In this document: positions 56,401-64,000 of the stretch, in pieces
Position numbering within the stretch: position 1 is the first letter of the stretch
How the letters are laid out: the number at the start of each line of letters is the position of its first letter
Assembly: GCA_963513935.1 (NCBI GenBank)
Contig: OY740776.1
Location: forward strand, 10,384,724 to 10,448,723
DNA from: Aphrophora alni
Taxonomy: Eukaryota > Arthropoda > Insecta > Hemiptera > Aphrophoridae
Length of the DNA stretch: 64,000 bases
Direction: 5' to 3'
The notes under the pieces: generated by a model
Databases searched by the model: none
Told to the model about the DNA's origin: nothing
Seen by the model: the letters and a program-made list of their open reading frames with translations, nothing else
Program-made: the position numbers and the translations under genes

Positions 56401-57676
56401 GGCTTCTATTGTCTGTTGTGTGTGCTAGGATCTACAGACTAAACGTACCGACAGATTTTAATGAAATTCTGTAACATTATGACTTACGTTGACTCAAAAT
56501 TTGGAGTAGTTATCATTTTTTTAAATTCCAAAATTACGATTTTTCTAAATTATACCCACTAAACCAAACTTATTGGTTAAAAAATGCCGGTTAGTTATTA
56601 ACCGATAGAAAATAAAAACGTTATTTCTCAAAATCAAGTACACAGATTTCGTTAAAATTATAGTAAAATATTGCAATAACCTAAATTGTGTGGAAAATTG
56701 CAAGTAAAAAAATATATTACGGTTCAGCAATAATTGGCAAAAAACAAAAAATGAGAATTGACTGCCTTCATTCAAACCTTTAATCAAATACAATTTACGC
56801 TGTAGGTGTAAATCCACCCATAGATAACTAGAACATAAAAGAGAAAAACACCAACTAGGGTCCTCTTTTTAAATAAAACAAAACTCTATAACTTAAGAAC
56901 TGAAGCCTCAAATTAGACCTTAGCAGTCAAAGCTAAGACTATTGAATATTATTGTATTGAAAGATTTATATATGAGGCTTTATACAAACGAAAACTAAAC
57001 CCATGTACAAAACAATCAGACAATCCTTTCAGCCACAAATAATACTTATTCCACAAATGAGAATCATAACGCGATCGAAGACTAAACCCTCGATAGGTTG
57101 TTTGGTAACAGTTAGGACAACATTCTCTTGGTTCCATACCTTATTAGTTGCATGACGTCCTTTGTTTAGTGTATGCATATGTGTGGTGGTTTTACCTGAA
57201 CACGTTTCTATTTAGTTTTAAATTTGACTGCTCAGGCTTGAGCTCTTTATTATAGATTTAATGTTAGTTTCTAACATGGCGCTAGACTAGGTTTGTGTTT
57301 TTTATTTTATGTTCTAGTTTCAAACTTGTTAACGGAGAGTTGATTTATAGTCTCGAAATGTTACGACATTTTAAATTTACAAATTTGAATACGAGTTAGG
57401 ATCATATACAATTAAATTTTAACATAATTGGTAGTGCTGATGTTGAGAAATAACGTCTATTATATCAACCGGCCAATTTTTGTTGTTTTTTTTAAATAAA
57501 CTTTATTGTAGACATTTTTAGAGAGTTGACGCGCATTACGTTTGGGGGGGGGGTTAAATTCTAAACTAGAGTAAATTTTGATCAAAATCGATAGAGACTC
57601 TGAACAAAATTCCAGAGATATCAAGAAAATATGACTAAATACCAATTTTAATCGGTCCACGAATTTGTCCTGTTCA
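53490..57676. other. Non-coding stretch
   Basis: I see no gene I can support. 53496-53720 looks like one arm of a foldback element (tatatagggtgagttttact tip, then aaattaaaggtctttgt). A plus-strand open stretch near 54460-54580 (…CGRFRHMKEPLVN…SKEEEK, stop) is not recognised. 56370-56700 is another gtctgttg-rich repeat. Confidence 0.5.
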
Positions 57677-57773
57677 GGCCCTAACCTAACTTAGGCCTAA
57701 TCTAACCCAACCTAACTTAGGCCTAATCTAACCCAACCTAACCTAATCTAATCTAACCTAACCTAGCCTTACC
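57677..57773 (-). repeat. Degenerate (CCTAA)n
   Basis: CCTAA-type units with an internal direct duplication of cttaggcctaatctaaccca. Confidence 0.85.
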
Positions 57774-58004
57774 TTTCCAAAATATACGACATCTAGACAG
57801 ACGGCATTCCAAAAATCACTTATTTAAGCTCATGGAATCTTAAAACTAGACTTCGATTTTTCGATCAATTACATAACTTTCTCTCTACTACGCACATCTA
57901 AGAATGTAAAATGGCGTTCAAAATACTCCAATCTGTGATTATTCTAGTTTCTAATCTCTGTAAATTGTATTTTAGACGTTTAATTCCAAAACTTTAATTT
58001 TCAG

Positions 58005-58166
58005 AATCAGTCAAGGTGATGAAAAACTCTTCCAAGGACATAGCTGAGGTACCTGGAGACCACACTATCATTGAATATATACCGGAAATACCCTATTATG
58101 AAACGCCTCCAAGCAAAATACACGTACCTCCGCCGTTTCCGGACCCTGCGGCTTCACAGCCTCCTG
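58005..58166 (+). CDS. Host gene exon 'a': juxtamembrane segment of an FNDC4/5-like protein
   Basis: Acceptor aattttcag and donor CTG|GTAAGT bound a 162-nt exon that starts with two bases of a split codon (phase 1) and ends one base into the next codon. It reads SVKVMKNSSKDIAEVP, a polar Tyr/Pro stretch (IPEIPYYETPP) and PPPFPDPAASQPP. The start looks like the last strand of a fibronectin type III domain (…SEPV-V-T/K…), and a phase-1 upstream intron is typical of FN3-domain exons. The spliced continuation at 61309 is in frame with no stop. The exon(s) encoding the FN3 domain itself were not found upstream in the window. Expression and gene start are unknown. Family assignment is from memory of FNDC5/FNDC4 layout: FN3, short linker, one membrane helix, short tail. 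Confidence 0.6.
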
Positions 58167-59803
58167 GTAAGTGTCTGTTGTATATTGTCTTCTCGAAAGG
58201 AAATTGTGATTTTTGTAGTATTTTGTTGTTGTTTCTATACGAAAAACCGTTTGGTAATCATGGTCTTATAAAAAAAGGAAGAAAATAAGATATAATAAAA
58301 TCCGTATTCCTCGAATAGCAATGTAAAAAAAGAGAAACCTGAGTATAATAATAGACTACAGGGTGTTCACAATTATTAAATTGCAGATTTTGAGACACAT
58401 TGTGTCACACATTCGTGTGTTGCTTGCAATATTCATTTATTTAGACTTTAACTGTTCCACATCTTATTAATAAAGGATTACTTTATTGATCATACTTGTT
58501 ATAAATTAATTTTTTATTACATACTTGTTAAATGCTAATTGTTCTTTTTTACTAAAACAATTATTCTTTCATTTAATTTTAAAATAAACGCAAAACAGAA
58601 AGTTTGTTTAAGTTTTAAATATTAGATAGTCATAAGGCCTCTCAATTATTAGATTAGATTATTAAACACAGACAAAAGTACCCCATCAACTACAGCCGTG
58701 ACACAACTGAGCTGAGCTTTGTCACAAATGGACTCTCCCGTCTGTCGCATATCCCGTGTGTACAGTATCGAGAGCGGCGCATTCAGTCCGCTCCTAGCCA
58801 TTGGCTGGTCATTACACTTAACCTCGCTTTGCGTGCTCTGCGCTGTTTTTCATTGCCCCCTCTTTTAAACGTACTGAATATAAGCCATTTCGTACTGCGT
58901 CAATAAAGATGTATTATTTATATCCTATAATAGTTATTATATAGGAGGTTCACGTGATCTAGTGCTTCGATGGACGAACCGCTACTGCCTAGTAGGGAAA
59001 ATAAAAGAGAGGGATATATCTTAAGACAACATAAAAAAAGTGTAGAATCAGGTAGGCTTCCTCGGGATTGCCAATCCCTCACTCACTATAAGTGAGTATG
59101 TATGAATGGATATTTACGTGGATAGTATTTAACACTTTTTTATAATTATTAACTTTAAAATTAATATCACCTCTTAAATCAGAATATTACTTAAAACTTG
59201 TATCCCAATCGTATTTACATGTTAAACCGAGATCTTGTTGACCTTAATTTCAAGGACAACAAATATTAAGTGATTTAGTTATAGATCTACGATATAGTTC
59301 AACTTTTCGTGTATGTAAATTTTAGAAATTATATTTACAAAACTTATTTATTTTTATAATCGACTAATGAATTAAAAAAGAAGCAGCACGATATCGCTTT
59401 CTTATCAAGGGATATTTATACATTGCCGTCATCAAACTCGAAAGTTTATACGCAGCAGTTCTGCACGTTTCATCAATATCTCGGATCAAAACTGGGCATT
59501 TCGATCCGGACATTCTCACGTACCACAGATAAACTCTAAACTTTAGATCGGTTTGGAGTTAGTACGTTTTCATTTTGTTGGTTGGTTCCCCGTTCCACAC
59601 ACAAGGCAAAACAGAATCGTAAATAAAAGTAAAATAAAATGACAAATATAGTTTGAACTTGAAAAAAAAACACCAAATTAAACATTACACGAAACACACT
59701 TATGCCTCAAATTGACGCAGGAATTGATGAGACTTCGTGGGCAATAGCTTCCCTGTGGGTATGTATAGGCTTCTTAATACAAGCAGATCCTATAAATTTA
59801 ATG

Positions 59804-60056
59804 TCCAAAAGTCGATCACTTAGGCCTCCAAAAGTCGATCACTTAGGCCTCCAAAAGTCGATCACTTAGGCCTCCAAAAGTCGATCGCTTAGGCCTCCAA
59901 AAGTCGATCACTTAGGCCTCCAAAAGTCGATCACTTAGGCCTCCAAAAGTCGATCACTTATGCCTCCAAAAGTCAATCACTTAGGCCTCCAAAAGTCGAT
60001 CAATTAGGCCTCCAAAAGTCGATCACTTAGGCCTCCAAAAGTCGATCACTTAGGCC
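59804..60056 (+). repeat. 23-bp minisatellite, 11 units
   Basis: Exactly 11 tandem units of tccaaaagtcgatcacttaggcc (253 bp). Four units carry single changes (gatcgctt, tatgcc, tcaatc, caatta); the others are identical. Such homogeneity suggests recent expansion. Confidence 0.98.
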
Positions 60057-60669
60057 TTGCAGGAAATGTTAAATTATATTGGTAGATCAAGGAGTCTTAT
60101 CCAGTAGAATAAGTTTCTAACCTCAATTCTGTATCTAACAACTTGCTTGATGTGTATATTGAACAGCTCCCACTCGATTCGCTTTGGCGAACTTCGATAC
60201 TGTACATAATGTAGAGAAGCGTAGCTAAGGTCCAGTCAGTGACTCTGGTAGTAGCTATACGGGTATCAGATTTTATCGTCAGGTCAGAGTTACAATTATA
60301 TTTTTAACAATAACTTCTCTATTTGTCATTGTAGAGATCTGGTTTTCGAGTACCATTACAAACGGAAATGAAATTTGCTACCTTTTATCTAGTAAACGTT
60401 GAATAACACACGAGATATGGACAAAAACTTTTTAAATAAACGCAATTTTGACATATTCACTTCGATTATTCAGAATTTAAATATGTTTCTCTATGAATAC
60501 ACTATAGAAAAATTTCAAATTTGTATCGTAATTTGTCTGGTCGTTATCATGTTTACGTATAGACGACAACGACGACGGATGGACGTCAAGACGAAAGCAC
60601 TCTTTGGGTTTCCTAAGACCATGAAAAGTGAAGATCAATCTATAAAAGGAGGTTGAGATATTTGCGATT

Positions 60670-60936
60670 ACCTAACCTAACGTAACATAACATAACATAA
60701 CATAACCTAATATAATATAACATAACCTAACCTAACTTAACCTAACCTAACCTAACCTAACATAACCTAACCTAACCTAACCTAATATAATATAACATAA
60801 CCTAACCTAACCCTACCTAAACTAACCTAACCTAACCCTACCTAACCTAACCTAACCTAACCTAACCTAACATAACCTAACCTAACCTAACCTAACATAA
60901 CATAACCTAACCTAACCTAACCTAACATAACCAAAC
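60670..60936 (-). repeat. Interstitial (CCTAA)n tract
   Basis: About 53 five-base units, mainly CCTAA with interspersed CATAA, TATAA and CCCTA variants. It reads as TTAGG on the minus strand, the ancestral insect telomere unit. The variants and the gene context show it is interstitial, not a chromosome end. Confidence 0.95.
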
Positions 60937-61308
60937 TTACACTATACTTCATATACTGGGTAAGAAATAAATCATATGTATACAAAAATTAACAAAAAAA
61001 GTCATTACCACGTTAAACAAGGAACGCTGGTCTATATACATCACCGTGACACAATCAGCTCAGCACCCTGTATATAAGTTTTTTTTAAAGGTTATATTAG
61101 ATAAAATAGAACAAGAATTAAATTCACCTAAACAGATTTGTAAATAAAATTTGAACAATTTGATGACTATTTACAACTGAATATGTTCTAACCAGTTTTG
61201 GAAATCCAATTCTCACAACAGCATGATACATTACAATACGGCAATTAGTAAACAAGACTTTTGATGATGAGTTGTCTTCCTATTTGATGCTATTGTATAT
61301 CTGTACAG

Positions 61309-61496
61309 GAGTGCCTGTTGTACGCGCAGAAGAAGCTTTCATCGTCATCTTCGTCCTGGTCCTTTGGGTTGCAGCGATTGCACTGTTCATCAACAGATGG
61401 GGCAAGATACGGATGCTGGAACCATACCAACCAAAGTTCCATCAAGAGCACAGACCTAGTTGTCCTATGATAGACAATATAGGACATCCCAGCCAG
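61309..61496 (+). CDS. Host gene exon 'b': transmembrane segment of an FNDC4/5-like protein
   Basis: Acceptor ctgtacag, donor CCAG|GTAAGT, 188 nt. Its first two bases complete the split Gly codon left by the exon ending at 58166, and it ends on a codon boundary. It encodes VPVVRAEE, a hydrophobic helix AFIVIFVLVLWVAAIALFI, then NRWGKIRMLEPYQPKF and HQEHRPSCPMIDNIGHPSQ. A tryptophan in mid-helix, IALF at its end, a basic residue pair and -EP about a dozen residues later match the membrane segment I remember for vertebrate FNDC4/FNDC5 (irisin precursor). Positive charges after the helix predict an extracellular N-terminus and cytoplasmic tail. The gene continues beyond 61496; the next exon is not in the window, and an antisense retrotransposon occupies the following intron. 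Confidence 0.65.
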
Positions 61497-61597
61497 GTAA
61501 GTCTATATGAAGACTTCTATTAATATAATTAATAAGGAATGTGTAATATATTGAGGGTACATTTTGTACTCGCAACATACTAATTAAAAAACTGGGG

Positions 61598-61837
61598 TGT
61601 AGAAATAATTACACTAGATTGAAATTAAAACATGGTCTAATCATCTTGCTGGCTGGGAACAGAGTAGGACGCTTAATATGGTATGTTCAGGGATGTTGCT
61701 TTGTGAGGGTGGGGGTTAGGAATAGACCAATCATTTATTTGATATATCTTTGTTACATATCCTCTACCTGTACAGACTAGATAACAAAATACTACTTTCA
61801 ACTTGACTCAAGGTCAATGTGCATTCAATAATTTCCA
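61598..61837 (-). repeat. Candidate 3' LTR of the right-hand Ty3/Gypsy element
   Basis: On the minus strand, downstream of the integrase stop, a purine tract GGAGGGAGGAG (61838-61848) is followed by TGGAAATTATTGAATG, and 240 bp later the sequence ATTTCTACA ends in CA. An AATAAA signal lies within at ~61735. The size is consistent with the short LTRs of some Gypsy lineages. The matching 5' LTR is outside the window, so the boundaries are provisional. Confidence 0.35.
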
Positions 61838-62184
61838 CTCCTCCCTCCAATTTTACAAATCTACCTTTTTTAAATTTTTTTTTAATTACAATAACAAATT
61901 TTATTATTTAATCCAAATTACAAATTTTAATTAAAAATTTTACTATTCCACTAATCATTTAACAACATAAAAATAATTATGAGTCCTGCCAGGTAAACAA
62001 AACACTTACATACCAAAAAATACTACTTGAACAAAAACAACATTTTTAAAAAATTTTATAAACTGAATTTAACTTTTAAATTAATGAATGAAACAATTCT
62101 TTTATATCAGAAAAATAAAACTATTACTGATCTTAAAATACATAACATAACATACATTTATACATTTTAACATAATACATAACT

Positions 62185-64000
62185 CTACTGTGACAAATGA
62201 TTACAATATTTATTTACAGGTTTCCTTTCCCTCATAGGATATCTCCGAGTAACAATTGGAGAATTAACAATTGGTGTTAATGACTTCCTATCTACACTAG
62301 GCCTACCGTCATTTCCTCCCCTCTCATCCCTGTTAGGACTGGGAGTCTGACAGACAGCTGATCCTTGTTGATCTGTATTGTCAATTTTTAAAGTATGACC
62401 TACTGTCTCTTGTGAGACTGGTAATACTGGTTCAACAGGTTTTTCATTTATTTCTGAATTTAAACCTATCAGCTGATCAATATGTCTTTTCCATATTATG
62501 CCTGACATTAATTTAACTAAGTAAGACACGTTAGACAGTTGTTTAATTACTGTACCCTGGATCCATTTATTTTTAGTTCTGTAATCTCTTATCATTACTG
62601 TTTGATTTGGAAATAAATTTCTAGTTTTCGTACCACCAGCATATTCTACTTGTTTCTTTTGATTTTTACGTACTAATTCTGGAAAATTTGGTCTTAATAA
62701 ATCTAATCTAGTCCTTAATTGCCTGTTAAACATTAGTTTAGCAGGTGACTCATTTGTTGTTAAATGGATCGAGTTACGGTAATTCAACAAAAACTGATTT
62801 ATGGCTAAATCAAAGTCAATATTTTCCTTTAATGCAATTTTTAACCTATTCTTTACATGTTTTACAGCGTTTTCAGCTAAACCGTTAGTTTGAGGATGAT
62901 ACGGTGAAATTAATGTGTGTTGTATTCCATTATTAGTTAAAAACCTTTTAAAATCATTAGATGTAAAAGGGGGACCATTATCTGAGCAAATATGTTCTAC
63001 GATACCAAATCTTGCAAATAAATCTCTTAAATGTTTAATTGTTTGGTTAGCACTTGTATTATTAACTTCTAAAACTTCTAACCATTTACTGAAAGCATCT
63101 ACTACAACTAAATACATTTTGTTTTTAATTGGCCCTAAGAAATCTAGGTGAATGCGTTGCCAAGGTTTTTGTGGATAACTCCATACATGGAGTTCACTCT
63201 TAGGCGGATTTTGCCTTACTAAAATACATGATTCACAACTATTTGCTAAACTTTCTATATCTTGATCTAAACCAGGCCACCAAAAATACGACCTAGCTAA
63301 AGATTTCATCTTTACAATTCCTAGATGTCCTACGTGTAGTTCATTTAATACATACAATCTTAATGACTTAGGAATAATTACTCTATGACCCCATAACAGA
63401 ATATCCCCTTCTACTGACAATTCATCTTTTCTACGGACAAAATCATTTATATCTACTTTACATTTATTTAACATATCTGTAGACCAACCGTATTTTAAAA
63501 CATTTAAAATTACCTTCAATATTGAATCTTTTTTTGTTTCTTCTCTAACATCTTTAAAATTTATAGGTATATTATCTTCAACTATATTTTGAAGATAAGT
63601 ACCAATTACATCATTTTCATTTTCTTGGGTACTTAATTCTAAAGGTTCAGAAATAGGCAACCTAGATAAACCATCAGCATTTCCATGATCTTGTGATCTT
63701 ACATAACAAATATTAAAATTATATGCTGATAAGAAAAGAGCATATCTTTGTAGTCTACTGGCAGCCATAAGAGGTAAACCTCTCTTTGGTCCAAAAATGC
63801 TCAGCAACGGCTTATGGTCGGTTTTTAAAGTAAAATGTCTTCCCCATAAATACTGATTTAATTTTTTAATACCCCAAACAATAGCTAATGCTTCTTTATC
63901 AACTTGGGAATAATTAGTTTCAGCTTTACTAAGTGTCCTTGACACATACGCAATTGGACGTTCTATTCCTTCAGGTTGTAACTGAGATAAAACACAACCA
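62185..64000 (-). CDS. Ty3/Gypsy pol, 3' part (RNase H and integrase), runs off window
   Basis: The frame is open from the right edge to the stop at 62185, so the start lies beyond 64000. From the edge, the RNase H end (VLSQLQPEG..RPIAYVSRTL, then NYSQVDKEALAIVWG and TDHKPLL). Counting from the codon at 63945, the integrase zinc finger is H204-H207-C237-C240 and the catalytic triad D268, D322, E358 (DFLGP, SDNGPPF, NGLAENAVKH). The C-terminal basic domain contains IWKRHIDQL. All visible catalytic residues are intact and no stop interrupts 605 codons. The style (FWWPGLDQDIE, KWLEV, HLRDLFARFG) recalls the mag/K02A2.6-like group and is clearly different from the 7920-16892 element. It lies antisense in an intron of the FNDC-like gene. 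Confidence 0.9.
   Translation of the reverse strand, partial: GCVLSQLQPEGIERPIAYVSRTLSKAETNYSQVDKEALAIVWGIKKLNQYLWGRHFTLKTDHKPLLSIFGPKRGLPLMAASRLQRYALFLSAYNFNICYVRSQDHGNADGLSRLPISEPLELSTQENENDVIGTYLQNIVEDNIPINFKDVREETKKDSILKVILNVLKYGWSTDMLNKCKVDINDFVRRKDELSVEGDILLWGHRVIIPKSLRLYVLNELHVGHLGIVKMKSLARSYFWWPGLDQDIESLANSCESCILVRQNPPKSELHVWSYPQKPWQRIHLDFLGPIKNKMYLVVVDAFSKWLEVLEVNNTSANQTIKHLRDLFARFGIVEHICSDNGPPFTSNDFKRFLTNNGIQHTLISPYHPQTNGLAENAVKHVKNRLKIALKENIDFDLAINQFLLNYRNSIHLTTNESPAKLMFNRQLRTRLDLLRPNFPELVRKNQKKQVEYAGGTKTRNLFPNQTVMIRDYRTKNKWIQGTVIKQLSNVSYLVKLMSGIIWKRHIDQLIGLNSEINEKPVEPVLPVSQETVGHTLKIDNTDQQGSAVCQTPSPNRDERGGNDGRPSVDRKSLTPIVNSPIVTRRYPMRERKPVNKYCNHLSQ

Larger units (their letters stand above)
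58167..61308 (+). other. Intron of the FNDC-like gene
   Basis: A 3142-bp intron, GTAAGT...TGTACAG. It contains a tacagggtg start at ~58359 and an inverted caccctgta at ~61066, possibly the ends of one 2.7-kb non-coding insertion; a GC-richer block at ~58690-58900; a family D repeat (minus) at 60290-60490; a 23-bp minisatellite; and the (CCTAA)n tract. I see no coding frame to support. Confidence 0.6.

Noticed and set aside
59760..60060. CRISPR-like array
   Set aside because: Units are directly abutting with no unique spacers; eukaryotic minisatellite.
60399..60656. Plus-strand 85-codon frame with a hydrophobic segment
   Set aside because: Lies in family D repeat sequence in reverse orientation and lacks an ATG in good context.
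60670..60936. True telomere end
   Set aside because: Flanked on both sides by unique and genic sequence; units are imperfect.

Overview
The window is AT-rich, intron-dominated eukaryotic DNA, most likely from an arthropod and probably an insect. The basis is repeated (CCTAA)n/(TTAGG)n blocks (the ancestral insect telomere unit, common interstitially), insect-type transposable elements, GT..AG splice sites, and almost no long open frame that is not transposon-derived. I cannot name the species.

Only one host gene is convincingly visible. Two plus-strand exons at 58005-58166 and 61309-61496 join in phase. They encode a juxtamembrane segment, one transmembrane helix and a basic cytoplasmic start that resemble, from memory, the FNDC4/FNDC5 family. 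Its ~3.1 kb intron holds a 23-bp minisatellite and a (CCTAA)n block. A Ty3/Gypsy element starts antisense in the following intron and runs off the right edge (62185-64000).

Most of the rest is transposable elements. (1) A complete, nearly undamaged Ty3/Gypsy LTR retrotransposon lies at 7920-16892 on the minus strand. It has 1.37-kb LTRs that are almost identical, a TAGT target duplication, an initiator-Met-like primer binding site, a polypurine tract and one intact 1569-codon Gag-Pol frame. It sits inside one unit of a 150-bp tandem duplication, so the second unit is an internal empty site. (2) Several TA-flanked foldback (MITE-like) elements lie at 1984-3059, 3625-4542, 45291-46339, 47259-47819 and 50947-52030. 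The first and last carry the same LINE 3' fragment at the same site. (3) A decayed Penelope-like element (minus, ~52565-50674) has recognisable RT and GIY-YIG pieces split by one of those foldbacks. (4) Short inverted repeats and single copies carry hammerhead-ribozyme-like cores (CTGAAGA...stem II...GAAA...GTH with closing stem I). The best are at 37723-37767 (+), 39940-39983 (-) and 6557-6601 (+). (5) LINE remnants, a tRNA-like cassette, a tRNA-derived SINE and several unclassified dispersed repeat families are present, one of which carries a CRE-like TGACGTCA palindrome.

Two divergent minus-strand fragments near 30.8-31.0 and 32.8-33.0 kb look like decayed copies of the N-terminal region of an ABCC transporter. 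Large stretches (about 0-1.98, 20-24, 29.2-30.4, 33.2-34.6, 42.2-45.2 and 53.5-58 kb) show no supportable gene. All sequence comparisons are by eye within the window; family names rest on remembered motifs, not searches.
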